Assembly (NCBI GenBank): GCA_934140355.1
Contig: CAKPBH010000008.1
Location: 1 to 42,589 of the forward strand
Length of the DNA: 42,589 bases
Direction of reading: 5' to 3'
Source of the DNA: an uncultured Bacilli bacterium
GTDB lineage: Bacteria; Bacillota_I; Bacilli_A; RF39; UBA660
This document shows positions 28,169-38,096 of this stretch, piece by piece (position 1 is the stretch's first letter; each line of letters opens with the position of its first letter). Under the pieces are notes generated by a model that had not been told where the DNA came from, searched no databases, and saw only the letters and a list, made by a program, of their open reading frames with translations. The position numbers and the translations under genes are program-made.

Positions 28169-28500
28169 ATTTTATTGATTTAATAAGAGAATTAGAGCCA
28201 TTATGTTATAGATATGGAATGAAACCTCGTGAATTTTGGAATTGTACTTATCGTGAAGCTAAACTGTTTTACGAATCTAATGTAAAACAAGAAGAAAATA
28301 AAAGAAAAAGTGACATAGTTTTTGCCGAAAATTTTGCGAACAAGCTAATTGGAGCGTTAAATTTTGGAAAAAAGCAAAAAGTAAATTTAATTACAGATTG
28401 TTATTATGATTTGTTTTCTGAAGAAATAGAGAGAGAACGAAATACAATTAAAACTCAGTCTATAACAGAAATGATTCGTAATTTGCGTGCTAGGAGTTGA
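28150..28500 (+). CDS. Tail assembly chaperone extension (gpT-like), -1 frame
   Basis: The -1 frame continues from the end of the gpG-like gene: QGLSSLDFIDLIRELEPLCY, RYGMKPREFWNCTYREAKLF and so on to 28500. The only ATG (28219) lacks a Shine-Dalgarno, so expression by frameshift near 28145-28156 (GAT TTC AAG GGT) is likely, joining ELAEDF to QGLSSLDF. No classical X-XXY-YYZ heptamer is seen; slippage of TTC to TTT or GGT to GGG is possible. The coordinates give the extension only. Confidence 0.6.
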   Translation, partial: QGLSSLDFIDLIRELEPLCYRYGMKPREFWNCTYREAKLFYESNVKQEENKRKSDIVFAENFANKLIGALNFGKKQKVNLITDCYYDLFSEEIERERNTIKTQSITEMIRNLRARS

Positions 28501-28504
28501 TACT

Positions 28505-30883
28505 ATGACAGTTGAAGAATTGGAAATCATAATTAGAGCTAATATCGGAGATGCAATAAAAGGAATTAAAACTGTTACATCTGAAGTAAAAAAAGCAGTA
28601 TCAGATAGTATTCAACCAATGAAACAAATAACTAATGAAACAAAAAATGTAGCTAACGCAACTTCTTCAAGTGTAAATGCAGCTAAACAACAATTAAATA
28701 ATTATGTTGAAGGTGTTAAGAGTACAGCAAAACAACAAGAATTTTTAAAAAGTAAAATAAATGATTTAAAAGAGGTTTTAAATAAAGCAGATAAGGGTTT
28801 TGATGTTGGAGATGTATTAAAAGTTGAAAATGATTTGGAAATATTACAAAATAAACTTTATGATTTACAAAAGAAAGAATATAAAATAAGGATCAAAACA
28901 GAGGAGAATGATAATTCTAAATCAAATTTAAAAAATGGCAATAAAATTGGAAATGCTCTTTTGCATACAGGCCAATTTTTAGGAAAGCAATCTATTAATA
29001 CTATGTTAGCACCAATGAAAGGTTCAGGCAAAATTATTGATAGTTTAAAAGGAAAAATAAAGTTATTTGGTAACGATGTGCATAAATCGTTTTCTAAAGG
29101 GTTAAAATCTGCTAAAAACTTTGCTATAAGATTATTTGGTATAAGAACAGCTATCGCTGGTGTGTCCAAAGCAGCTAGTGCTTATTTAAATTTTGATTCA
29201 GAATTACAAAATAGTTTTTCAAATTCTTGGAATAAGTTAGGGGCTTTATTAGGACCTGCACTTGAATTGGTAGCAAATTTATTTTCTAAAGCAACAAGTG
29301 CAGCCGTATATTTTGTGAAAGCACTGACTGGTATTGATTTGGTTGCAAAGGCAAACGCTAAGGCATTAAAAAGTCAATCAAAAGCGCAAAAATCACTATC
29401 AAAACTTGATGAAATAGAAAACATTAACCAAAATAATGGTACAGATGGTGATTTGGGATTAATTACTGAAGATGCTGTTAATAATTTATCTTTTTTAGAT
29501 AAGATTATAAAAGATTTAAAAGAAGGCAATTATTATGATGTTGGAAAAACTATTGCTACTAATATTAATAAATCATTGGCAAATATTAGTTGGGATAGTA
29601 TAAAAAGTAAATCTGAAGAAATTGGAAGTAATATTGCTCAATTTTTAAATGGAGGTATCGACAATTTAGATTGGGGATTATTTGGAAAAACACTTGCTGA
29701 AGGAATAAATACGGGTATTAATTTTGCATATGGTTTTATTGATACATTTCATTTTAAAGAATTTGGAAAAGGACTAGGAGAGGAGTTCTTTTCTTTTTGG
29801 GATAATATTGATTGGAGTAGGTTAGGTAAAACTTTATCTGATGGAGTAAAAGGTGCTTTAGATATTGCAATTGAATTTTTAAGAAATGTTGATTGGACAA
29901 AGGTAGGGGAAGATGTTGGTACTTTTTTAACATCAATAGATTGGATCGGAATTGCTACAAAAATAGTTGTATTATTGTGTGAAGGTTTAGGAGCATGGTA
30001 TTCATTTTGGGCTGGATTAGGTACTAAAGTTTGGAATGAATTGAAGAAAACTGATTGGATACAAGTAGGTAAAGATATAATTAATGGTATTATTGAAGGA
30101 ATACAGTCTTTTGCTCAAGGATTTGGAAAATATTTTCAATTTATAATTGATGTATTTAAAGATTTATTTGGAATTCATAGCCCGAGTACTGTATTTAGTG
30201 ATTTTGGAATAAATATTATTCAAGGACTAATCAACGGTATTGGCAACATTTGGGGGAGTGTTAACTCTAAATTTAGTAGTTTTAAATCAAGTGTTTCTAG
30301 TTTCTTTGATTCCTCTAATTTTAGTAATTTAGGAAAAAATGTCATCAATGGTATTACAAGTGGTATTGCTAATAAGTATAACGATTTAAAAAAGTCACTA
30401 TCTAATGTAGCAAATTTTACTACTAGTTGGTTAAAAGCAAAACTTAACATTCATTCTCCTTCACGAGTTATGAGAGACGAAGTTGGTGAAAATATTACTG
30501 CTGGAGTTGCTGAAGGTATTGATAGTAATAGAGTTTCACTTTCAGATAGCTTAAAGAGTGTACTATCTGATGTTCGTAATTCTTTTCAAAATATACCAAC
30601 AATGGCAAATATCGAAACTTCCAGTGATTTAAGTGATATATCATCGACCATCCTAAATTCCAAAAACCAAGATTATGGTTCTGGTATTGATAGCATTATT
30701 AATAATGCTATTTTAAATGCATTTAGCCAAATGTTACCATATTTACAGAATTCTAATAATGTTGGTGAAGCTACTTTCCAAGTGGGTGAAACTGAATTTG
30801 CTAAATTAATTTATGAATTATATAATACGGAATCTTCTCGAAGGAATGTAACAGATACAAAGATTGTAAGGAGGGGGATTTAA
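28505..30883 (+). CDS. Tape measure protein
   Basis: A 792-aa protein with an N-terminal helical coiled region (NIGDAIKGIKTVTSEVKKAV), hydrophobic helices in the middle (about GIRTAIAGVSKAASAYLNF and KATSAAVYFVKALTGIDLV), repeated DNIDWSRLGKTLSDG / NVDWTKVGEDVGTFL-type units and C-terminal IHSPSTVFSDFGINIIQGLI and IHSPSRVMRDEVGENITAGV repeats seen in tape measures. It sets tail length, here short (about 790 residues). Start ATG 28505 after AGGAG. Confidence 0.92.
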   Translation: MTVEELEIIIRANIGDAIKGIKTVTSEVKKAVSDSIQPMKQITNETKNVANATSSSVNAAKQQLNNYVEGVKSTAKQQEFLKSKINDLKEVLNKADKGFDVGDVLKVENDLEILQNKLYDLQKKEYKIRIKTEENDNSKSNLKNGNKIGNALLHTGQFLGKQSINTMLAPMKGSGKIIDSLKGKIKLFGNDVHKSFSKGLKSAKNFAIRLFGIRTAIAGVSKAASAYLNFDSELQNSFSNSWNKLGALLGPALELVANLFSKATSAAVYFVKALTGIDLVAKANAKALKSQSKAQKSLSKLDEIENINQNNGTDGDLGLITEDAVNNLSFLDKIIKDLKEGNYYDVGKTIATNINKSLANISWDSIKSKSEEIGSNIAQFLNGGIDNLDWGLFGKTLAEGINTGINFAYGFIDTFHFKEFGKGLGEEFFSFWDNIDWSRLGKTLSDGVKGALDIAIEFLRNVDWTKVGEDVGTFLTSIDWIGIATKIVVLLCEGLGAWYSFWAGLGTKVWNELKKTDWIQVGKDIINGIIEGIQSFAQGFGKYFQFIIDVFKDLFGIHSPSTVFSDFGINIIQGLINGIGNIWGSVNSKFSSFKSSVSSFFDSSNFSNLGKNVINGITSGIANKYNDLKKSLSNVANFTTSWLKAKLNIHSPSRVMRDEVGENITAGVAEGIDSNRVSLSDSLKSVLSDVRNSFQNIPTMANIETSSDLSDISSTILNSKNQDYGSGIDSIINNAILNAFSQMLPYLQNSNNVGEATFQVGETEFAKLIYELYNTESSRRNVTDTKIVRRGI

Positions 30884-30884
30884 G

Positions 30885-31268
30885 ATGGCATTACTAGAAG
30901 CAAGTCTAGATGATAAAAAAACTTGGATTAATTTACCTACTCCTTCCCCAGATAATTATGAACCTACTTATACTCATGAAGAAGATAGTTGGCTTGATTC
31001 TAGAGGATATTTACATAGGGAAATAATTAGAAAAAATAGGGCAAAAGTACTTTGTGGTTGGGATGCTTTAAATGGCGAAAAAACAGCTTTATTACAATCT
31101 TTATATGATTATGATTATTTTTATTTGAAATTTACAGACAAAAAAAATCAAAGGGTTATAAAAAAAGTATATGCTGGTCCTTTAAGTGGTAAGGCTTTAC
31201 TTTTAAATCCTAGGACATTGCAAATATTATGGAATAGTAGTGTTGCAATGAATTTCATAGAATATTAG
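30885..31268 (+). CDS. Small tail protein after the tape measure (DUF6711-like)
   Basis: A 127-aa beta-rich protein (WLDSRGYLHREIIRKNRAKV, WDALNGEKTALLQSLYDYDY, FYLKFTDKKNQRVIKKVYAG) in the distal-tail position directly after the tape measure. The pattern resembles the short DUF6711-type tail proteins. GGAGG precedes it by a few bases. Confidence 0.6.
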   Translation: MALLEASLDDKKTWINLPTPSPDNYEPTYTHEEDSWLDSRGYLHREIIRKNRAKVLCGWDALNGEKTALLQSLYDYDYFYLKFTDKKNQRVIKKVYAGPLSGKALLLNPRTLQILWNSSVAMNFIEY

Positions 31269-31278
31269 GTGATATATA

Positions 31279-33144
31279 ATGATTAGTATGAGTAGCGAAT
31301 TTAAAGAAGCGATAAAATCAGATGTTAGGGATGTAAGAGGTTATATTGAAGTAATTGGTAATAATTATATTGACAAAAGTAATTATACAATGAAAGTATA
31401 TTCAAATGATTTATCAGTAGCAGATGTTTCCGAAATATCTGCTATTTCTGAATTGAACAATAATACAAGAGTTGTAAATAAATATGCTAGTTTTGAAAAA
31501 GACTATTTTTTATTGGATGGGAGTTTTATTCTTCCCTCCATCGAAAATAGTAATCTTAATCCTGGATACATAAGTGACGAAATAAGTAATGAAGAAGATG
31601 GACGATATTTAGATGGAGAATTTAGAGATCCAATTATAATAGAAATTTCTACGGAATTAAGTACAATTGAAGGTATGACAATATATTTTGATGATGACGT
31701 CTTTCCCACAACATTTTATTATTATAGTAATGGGGAACGAGTAGTTGTAAAAAACAAATCAAAGATATGTCATATTTTTGATATTATAATTCCCACTAAT
31801 AATAGTGTTAAGATTGAAATTCCCGAAATAAACACGCCTAATCGAAGGCTAAAGATATCAGAAATAGATTTTGGAATTACAAATATTTATGAGGGAAATG
31901 AATTAAAAGAATTTGAGATAATAGAGAAAGTTGATATTTTAAAAAAAGAAATGTTTATAAATGAATGCAATATTATTTTGAATAATTCTAATAATCAGTT
32001 TAATTCTGTTTTGCCAAGTGGTATAGCTAGTTACTTTAATGGAGCAGTAATTAAGGCACATATAGGGGTTTTAACTAAAACAAAAGGTGTTGAATATTGC
32101 CCGTGTGGTATGTTTTATTTAGTAGATTGGAAAAATAATAGCCAAACAACAACTACTTTGTATTGTAAGAGTTTCTTTGATAAGATGAATAAAACTAAAA
32201 GTTACTTTTCTCAAACAGGAACAGATTTCATGGATGATAATAATTATTTGAAAAATATGTTTTTATTTTGGGGATATTCAAATTATTCTTTTAATGGTAC
32301 AACTAAAAATAGTTGTATATCTGATAATTTTAGAATTGTTGATAGCCAATTAGAGCAATTAAGAGACTTTCTTATTTTTACTAATTTGATTGGTTATATG
32401 AATAGATATGGAAATATCATTATTGAAAATGTAAGTAATAATATAGTTGATGTTATAAACGGCAACGTTTTAAAAGCAGAACCAACTATAAATGCCAAAA
32501 GCTTAATTAATCAAATTATTATAAATGAAATAGTTTGTGAAACTAATAATGACACTTCTAATAAAACGATATTTTCGAAGGAATTTGAAATAACTGGAGA
32601 AGATAATCAAAAGATTCCGTTAGAGTATGATGAGAATACTCAAACAACATATTCTTGTAGTAACATATGGCCTGGAGGAAGAATAACAATGCATACTCGA
32701 GGGAGTTGGTTATTGATATTTAACGAAAATGATGATTTCTTTCAATTATACGAAAGAGTAAAAGGCAAAACTACAATAACCCTAACACAAACAGGAACCA
32801 AAAATATAGTTAAAAATCCACAAATTTTTAGCTATTCAAATGAAGGGGAATCAATTGAAATTAATGATGTATTATTTAATAGATTAATTCAAGCTTATAT
32901 AGATAGAGGTTTTTCTGACATAGGAATGAAATTAGCAGATGCCATGAAAAATACAGCTGATTTTATTAAAGAGAATGAGACTAAATATTCTATAGAACTA
33001 AATTATAATGGTGATCCATCATTAGAAGCACGTGATTTAATTGAGCTAGAGACAAGGTACGGTATGATGAATCTTCGAATACAAGAACATCGATTGAAGT
33101 TCAATGGTGGTTTAAGCGGCAGTATAAAGGGAGTTGGTAATTAA
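31279..33144 (+). CDS. Minor tail / tail-associated protein
   Basis: A 621-aa mixed beta protein with segments seen in tail-hub proteins of gut siphophages: REFELKE-like core EIIEKVDILKKEMFINECNI, HIGVLTKTKGVEYCPCGMFY, LVDWKNNSQTTTTLYCKSFF, and a C-terminal IELNYNGDPSLEARDLIELE. It follows the Dit-like gene, so it probably forms the baseplate hub (Tal-like). No lytic domain is visible. The stop overlaps the next ATG. Confidence 0.6.
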   Translation: MISMSSEFKEAIKSDVRDVRGYIEVIGNNYIDKSNYTMKVYSNDLSVADVSEISAISELNNNTRVVNKYASFEKDYFLLDGSFILPSIENSNLNPGYISDEISNEEDGRYLDGEFRDPIIIEISTELSTIEGMTIYFDDDVFPTTFYYYSNGERVVVKNKSKICHIFDIIIPTNNSVKIEIPEINTPNRRLKISEIDFGITNIYEGNELKEFEIIEKVDILKKEMFINECNIILNNSNNQFNSVLPSGIASYFNGAVIKAHIGVLTKTKGVEYCPCGMFYLVDWKNNSQTTTTLYCKSFFDKMNKTKSYFSQTGTDFMDDNNYLKNMFLFWGYSNYSFNGTTKNSCISDNFRIVDSQLEQLRDFLIFTNLIGYMNRYGNIIIENVSNNIVDVINGNVLKAEPTINAKSLINQIIINEIVCETNNDTSNKTIFSKEFEITGEDNQKIPLEYDENTQTTYSCSNIWPGGRITMHTRGSWLLIFNENDDFFQLYERVKGKTTITLTQTGTKNIVKNPQIFSYSNEGESIEINDVLFNRLIQAYIDRGFSDIGMKLADAMKNTADFIKENETKYSIELNYNGDPSLEARDLIELETRYGMMNLRIQEHRLKFNGGLSGSIKGVGN

Positions 33145-33542
33145 TGTATTATGGAAGTACAGATTATATTAATTATAATGATTTTAATAATATTGAAATG
33201 AATTTAGAAAATTTAACTTATTCTGTTGCATATTTTTCTCCTGAGATTCCAACCTATGATTTTAACGATAGTTGGAAAGAAAATGACTGGGTTTATTTAG
33301 AAAAAGTAAAAAAAATAGAAATTGGGATTGAAAATTTAAAAAAATATTTTACTAGACCAGAAAATTGGATTCCTAGTAGAGAATGGACTCCAATGTCTAG
33401 CTTTAGTTATATTGATATGAATAGATGGTTAAATAATATGAATGCTATTACTAGTATATTATATAATAATTATACTATATGGAATGGTAAAACTTATTTA
33501 AATTGGGAAGTCAATAGTATATATGAATGGGAGGATTATTAA
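33144..33542 (+). CDS. Hypothetical tail-module protein (132 aa)
   Basis: A Trp/Tyr/Asn-rich protein (MYYGSTDYINYNDFNNIEMN, FTRPENWIPSREWTPMSSF, NYTIWNGKTYLNWEVN). Overlaps both neighbours by one base each. Aromatic-rich small proteins next to tail fibres may be baseplate or carbohydrate-contact components; no family recognised. Confidence 0.5.
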   Translation: MYYGSTDYINYNDFNNIEMNLENLTYSVAYFSPEIPTYDFNDSWKENDWVYLEKVKKIEIGIENLKKYFTRPENWIPSREWTPMSSFSYIDMNRWLNNMNAITSILYNNYTIWNGKTYLNWEVNSIYEWEDY

Positions 33543-34132
33543 TGGCAAGTGTAAATTTTAAGCGAAGAAATACAGTAGATGATTTAAAAAATGTTCCTAT
33601 TGAAGATGGAAATTTTATATTAACTAAGGATGGTCATTTTTTTTGCGATTTTGGAGAAGAAAGAGTTGAGATTAAAGAAAAGCCAGACTTATCAATGGAT
33701 GATTCTTCTGAGAAATCTGTTGCAAATAAAGTTATTAAAAGTTATGTAGATAATACTTTTAATAAACTAAAAAGCATTTTTTTATGGGAAAATACAGCAC
33801 TAACAAGTGAATTTGCTGAACAAAACATAACACTTAATAGTAATGATTATGATTTTTATGAAATTATTTATGCAAAAACAATATCAAGTTCTATAACGTT
33901 TAGTTCTGGAAAAATTATGAAAGGTAAAGAAACTGTGATAAATGTTGTTGCTGGTGAAGAAGAACAAAGTTATTTACAATTTCAGTGGAGAAAAATAGTC
34001 CCTAAAAATGAAACTACATTATCTATTAGTGATTGTACTTGTAAAACTGTTAATGTAAATACTAATGCAAAAGAAAACAAAAATTGCATACCTTTGGCTA
34101 TAATTGGATATAAGATGAGATTGTTAGATTAG
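33542..34132 (+). CDS. Putative tail fibre/baseplate protein
   Basis: A 196-aa protein starting ATG 33542 after GGAGG. The N-terminus (VNFKRRNTVDDLKNVPIEDG, NFILTKDGHFFCDFGEERVE) carries the DG-x-x-x-T-x-DG-x-x-x-x-D-x-G pattern of phage tail-fibre adaptor domains. The C-terminal half is beta-rich. It probably forms a trimeric fibre element. Confidence 0.55.
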   Translation: MASVNFKRRNTVDDLKNVPIEDGNFILTKDGHFFCDFGEERVEIKEKPDLSMDDSSEKSVANKVIKSYVDNTFNKLKSIFLWENTALTSEFAEQNITLNSNDYDFYEIIYAKTISSSITFSSGKIMKGKETVINVVAGEEEQSYLQFQWRKIVPKNETTLSISDCTCKTVNVNTNAKENKNCIPLAIIGYKMRLLD

Positions 34133-34144
34133 GAGGTATCGTAA

Positions 34145-35002
34145 ATGAATGATGTATATATATTTGTTGATACCGAAACAGGTAAAACGGAGTGTAGAAA
34201 TAAAAAAATTGGTATTCAGCACGCAAATCTTCAAAATAAGCTAATATTTAATTTATCAAAAAAAATAAATGGTTCAGCTTGGCTAGAATATGAAATTAAT
34301 GGGGTAAAAAATTATGCAGTTATGGAAGAAATAGATGATGGATATCAAATTGTTATAAAATCTTGCTTATTGATTTCTGACTATGTTAATGTTGATTTGA
34401 AAATTACTGAGACGGAGAATGCCAATGGTATTCCTGTTTTTATTTCTACTATTGAAAGATTAGAGGTATATAGTAGTATTGATGCTAGCGAAAAAGAACC
34501 TGAGTATTATCCTAGTTGGAAAATTATTGCTGATTCTAAAATCGCAGAAATTGATGAATTAAAAAAAGATTTAATTGCTGATGAAAAATTAAGAATTGAA
34601 AATGAGAATACCAGAATACAGGCTGAAACGAGTCGAAATCAGGCAGAAAATGAAAGGACTAATAAAGAGGCTAGTAGAATATCAAATGAAAGTGAAAGGC
34701 TAAAGAATGAAGCCATAAGAGTGTCTCAAGAAGAGAAAAGAGTATCAAGTGAAGAACAAAGAAAAGGCAACGAAGAAACAAGGCTAAAAAACGAAAGCGA
34801 CAGAATTAGGCGAGAAGAAGAAAGAGAGCAGTACTTTACTGATATTAAAGAAAAAGTGGATAATGGAGAATTCAATGGTGAGTGTAATTTTGCAACTTTT
34901 GATATTGAGGATGGATATTTGGTAATGAATAAAGTAAAGGATAATATGTTGTTAGATTTCCAATTAAACGGAAATGATTTGGAGGTGGCAATCAATGGCT
35001 AA
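34145..35002 (+). CDS. BppU-like upper baseplate protein
   Basis: A 285-aa protein with a BppU_N-like beta domain (residues about 1-120: SAWLEYEINGVKNYAVMEEI, ISDYVNVDLKITETENANGI) and then a long coiled coil with repeated ENxRI/ESER/EEERK units (residues about 150-235). It would connect the tail to receptor-binding trimers encoded next. The final short beta domain overlaps the next gene by eight bases. Confidence 0.7.
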   Translation: MNDVYIFVDTETGKTECRNKKIGIQHANLQNKLIFNLSKKINGSAWLEYEINGVKNYAVMEEIDDGYQIVIKSCLLISDYVNVDLKITETENANGIPVFISTIERLEVYSSIDASEKEPEYYPSWKIIADSKIAEIDELKKDLIADEKLRIENENTRIQAETSRNQAENERTNKEASRISNESERLKNEAIRVSQEEKRVSSEEQRKGNEETRLKNESDRIRREEEREQYFTDIKEKVDNGEFNGECNFATFDIEDGYLVMNKVKDNMLLDFQLNGNDLEVAING

Positions 35003-37553
35003 GCAATTATTAGGTAGAGTGGCTATGGACTTTAAAGGCGAATTTAATAGTTCGTTTGCTTATGAAAAATTAGATGTAGTTGTATATGAAGGATGCAGTT
35101 ATTGCGCATTGAAAGAAACAAAAGGAAACTTGCCCACGAATGAAGAATTTTTTACTTTATTGGTAAGGAAACCAGTTGAGGGACTAGATTATTTTACGGA
35201 AGATGAAAAAGAAGAATTTGTATCAAGAATAACTGATGATGCAAATTCTTTATTTAATCAAAATGTAGAAAGTAAGACAAAAGAGTTTAATACTAATCAT
35301 CAAGATAAAGTAAATGATTTCAATAATAACTATGATACTAAATTAAGTTCTTTTAATAGCAATTATGACAGCAAAGTTAAAAGTTTTGATAATAATGTAA
35401 ATAATCAAACAACTACTTTTAATGAAAATGTTGTAGAAAAACAAAAAGAATTTGATGATAATGTTACCAATCAAACTGAAACTTTTAATACTAATGCAAC
35501 AAATAAAATCAATGAATATGATACCGACGCAATCAAGAAATTAAATGATTATAATTCAAACGATAATGATAAATTAAAAGCATATAACGATAATGCTAGT
35601 ACAAAGGTAGAAGAATACAACGCAAACGCAAATAATAAAGTAGAGGAATTTAATACTAACGCTGAAGAAAAGACAAATGAATTTAATTCAACTGCGAATG
35701 CTCAAAAAATTACCAGTTTATCTAACGAATTTTACAGGGTAAAGGATGAAGTTCTTGAAACTGGCGAGGCTAGTGACACATTTATTCATTTAGAGGATAG
35801 CTCGATGTCAGAATTGCAAGAGTTAGAAATTGAAGGAGTTTGTCAGCAAAAGACAACGAACGGAATTAATTTATTACCAGAAGTTGCAGATAAAAGTGCA
35901 AGAACTTCTGGTGGAGTGACTTTAACTTTTTCAGAAAATAATAAAATGAATTTAAATGGAACTACTGCAGATAAATCAATTTATTTTGATATGAAATTAA
36001 AAGAAACCATATCTCTTACAAAAGATGTTTATGTTCATATTAGAAACAATGTAGGTAATGGAAATGTTGCAATAGCTTTATTATTAGATAATTCTCAAAA
36101 GGGATGGCATAGTTTGAGTGATATTAATACAATTTCCAACCTTACTGATATTAAATCTGACGAATTTGAAGTAAATACTTTAAGGCTTTTTATTAATCCA
36201 AATCAAACTGTTGATGTAACATTACAACCATCTTTAGAATATGCACCAGATATAACTGAGTTTGAACCTTATACTGGAGGTAATGCTTCGCCGAATCCAG
36301 AGTATCCCCAAAAAATTAAAACTATAACAGAAAATTTTAATTTAACTAGTTGCGGAAAGAATTTATTAAATACGAATGCTTTTGTAGAAATTACAAATCC
36401 TAATGAAAAAGTGTGGACTAGTTTAGATGGAATTACAAGTTTTTATTCACAAAGTAAGATTGAAATAAGTGAAGTTTTTTGTAATTTTAAAGCAGGAAGA
36501 ACCTATGCTATATCGATAAAAGAGTCCTCTAATATTTATGGTTCACCACAATTTGTAACTTTAGATGGAACTAGAGTAGTAACTCAATTAGAAGCAACTT
36601 CAAAAATTTATACTGCAACAGAAAATGTTAGAGTTTATCCTAGATACAGAAATGAGTTAGCTAATACTCCAAGTAAATTAATTTTACAAGTCGAAGAAGC
36701 TCCTTCTCAAACAACATTTGAAGAATATATTTCATCACAGATTACCGCAAATATTCCAGATGGGGAATTTATAGGGAAGTTAGATGATACTTATAAAGAT
36801 ACTTTAAAAATTGTATATAATGAAGATGAAGGGCAGTATCATTTGATATTAAATAAAGTAATTAAAACACATGAAATAAATGATACTGCAGTGATTAACG
36901 AAGTAAAAGAAGGGTTTTATATAGGTACATATAGTTGGAATGTAGTAAAAAAAGGACCAACATTAACAAAGTATTTTACAACATACACTTCATATCAAGA
37001 GTATGTTAAGATGAATAATGGGGCAGGTTTTTTATATGATGTTCCTCAATTTTATATAAAGATGAATGGAATAAGTAACGCCAATGAACTTAAGAGCTGG
37101 TTATCAACACATCCATTTTTGGTGTATTATGCAACTGCCACTCCATACACTATAGATTTAGGACCAATAGAAATGCCTTTATCTTATAATGAAGTTACCA
37201 ACATTTTTACTGATAGTGATTTGCTTCCTAAAATTAATGCTAAATACTATAGAAATTTTAAACAAACAATTAAAAATCTTAACGATAATATTGATGGAAT
37301 TAAAAATGATTATGTTAAGAATTCTGATGTAGCTTCAAGTTCAAAAGCTGGTATATTAAAAATTGGGAATGGCTGTTATTTAAAATCAAATACTCTTACA
37401 GCAAGTGTTTATAATTATGATGCTTATCAAACAAGAGGTAACGAATTTTTTATAAGTAAAGGCACATTAGAAAATGTGTTAAAAGCCAAAATTTCGGAAT
37501 TAAAAAGTGAATTGGGAGTATCAACTACAGATGAAAGTGAGGAAACAGAATGA
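34995..37553 (+). CDS. Receptor-binding tail fibre protein
   Basis: An 852-aa protein. The N-terminus (FNSSFAYEKLDVVVYEGCSY) resembles a carbohydrate-binding-type module; residues about 95-250 are a repetitive N/D/K-rich region built of units such as FNTNATNKINEYD and YNANANNKVEEFN, a likely long fibre shaft; then beta-rich domains with EPYTGGNASPNPEYPQKI, a receptor-binding-domain motif. It probably decides host range. The start at ATG 34995 follows GGAGGTGGCAATCA. Confidence 0.72.
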   Translation: MAKQLLGRVAMDFKGEFNSSFAYEKLDVVVYEGCSYCALKETKGNLPTNEEFFTLLVRKPVEGLDYFTEDEKEEFVSRITDDANSLFNQNVESKTKEFNTNHQDKVNDFNNNYDTKLSSFNSNYDSKVKSFDNNVNNQTTTFNENVVEKQKEFDDNVTNQTETFNTNATNKINEYDTDAIKKLNDYNSNDNDKLKAYNDNASTKVEEYNANANNKVEEFNTNAEEKTNEFNSTANAQKITSLSNEFYRVKDEVLETGEASDTFIHLEDSSMSELQELEIEGVCQQKTTNGINLLPEVADKSARTSGGVTLTFSENNKMNLNGTTADKSIYFDMKLKETISLTKDVYVHIRNNVGNGNVAIALLLDNSQKGWHSLSDINTISNLTDIKSDEFEVNTLRLFINPNQTVDVTLQPSLEYAPDITEFEPYTGGNASPNPEYPQKIKTITENFNLTSCGKNLLNTNAFVEITNPNEKVWTSLDGITSFYSQSKIEISEVFCNFKAGRTYAISIKESSNIYGSPQFVTLDGTRVVTQLEATSKIYTATENVRVYPRYRNELANTPSKLILQVEEAPSQTTFEEYISSQITANIPDGEFIGKLDDTYKDTLKIVYNEDEGQYHLILNKVIKTHEINDTAVINEVKEGFYIGTYSWNVVKKGPTLTKYFTTYTSYQEYVKMNNGAGFLYDVPQFYIKMNGISNANELKSWLSTHPFLVYYATATPYTIDLGPIEMPLSYNEVTNIFTDSDLLPKINAKYYRNFKQTIKNLNDNIDGIKNDYVKNSDVASSSKAGILKIGNGCYLKSNTLTASVYNYDAYQTRGNEFFISKGTLENVLKAKISELKSELGVSTTDESEETE

Positions 37554-37744
37554 TTTACGAAAAAGACAACGTCTATTACTTAAAAAAAGGTGTTCTGTTT
37601 GAGATTGCAAACCTTGAAATTAAGTATAGCAGAATAAAAAAGAAAAATATACTAGTTATTACTGGTAGTGGAATTGTTGAACAAATTGATGAAACTTTAA
37701 ATGAATATACATATAAAGAAATAGAAAAGAAGGTGTTGAATTAA
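37550..37744 (+). CDS. Small hypothetical protein before holin (64 aa)
   Basis: ATGA overlap with the fibre gene and one-base overlap with the holin. The product (MIYEKDNVYYLKKGVLFEIA) is beta-strand rich at the start and charged at the end. It holds the place where XkdX-like small proteins usually sit. No family recognised. Confidence 0.5.
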   Translation: MIYEKDNVYYLKKGVLFEIANLEIKYSRIKKKNILVITGSGIVEQIDETLNEYTYKEIEKKVLN

Positions 37745-38094
37745 TGGATATTTTTATTTCAAAATTAACTAATATAAATGAACCAAAAACTTTGTTCTTA
37801 TTATGTGCTTTATTTGTCTTTTCCGATGTTATTACTGGATATATAAAGGCGTTTAAAGAGAAGAAGGTAAATAGTTCTATTAGCAGAGATGGTTATATCA
37901 AAAAGTTAGGCTGGGTAGTAGCAATACTACTTGGCTTTTTAGTTGATATACTAGTAGAAGTTAATTTATTTTTAGTTGGTTCAGCTTTAGTCTGCATTGC
38001 TACTGAAGGAATATCAGTTTATGAAAATTTAGGGGAAATTGGTATTAATTTGAAATTCAAAGAGTATTTTGAAAAAATAGCGAAAGGAGAATGA
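37744..38094 (+). CDS. Phage holin (phi29-like/toxin-secretion family)
   Basis: A 116-aa protein with two to three transmembrane segments (LFLLCALFVFSDVITGYIKA, LGWVVAILLGFLVDILVEV, FLVGSALVCIATEGISVYE). The signature SDVITGYIKAFKEKKVNSSI and EGISVYENLGEIG motif belongs to the holin_4/tox-secretion family. Forms membrane lesions that release the endolysin; coupled to it by an ATGA-type overlap. Confidence 0.85.
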   Translation: MDIFISKLTNINEPKTLFLLCALFVFSDVITGYIKAFKEKKVNSSISRDGYIKKLGWVVAILLGFLVDILVEVNLFLVGSALVCIATEGISVYENLGEIGINLKFKEYFEKIAKGE

Positions 38095-38096
38095 CT

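Noticed and set aside
34995..35700. Possible tandem DNA repeat array or CRISPR-like pattern
   Set aside because: The repeats are irregular and in frame, coding for an N/D/K-rich fibre shaft; no fixed repeat length with unique spacers is present. No CRISPR array was seen anywhere in the window.
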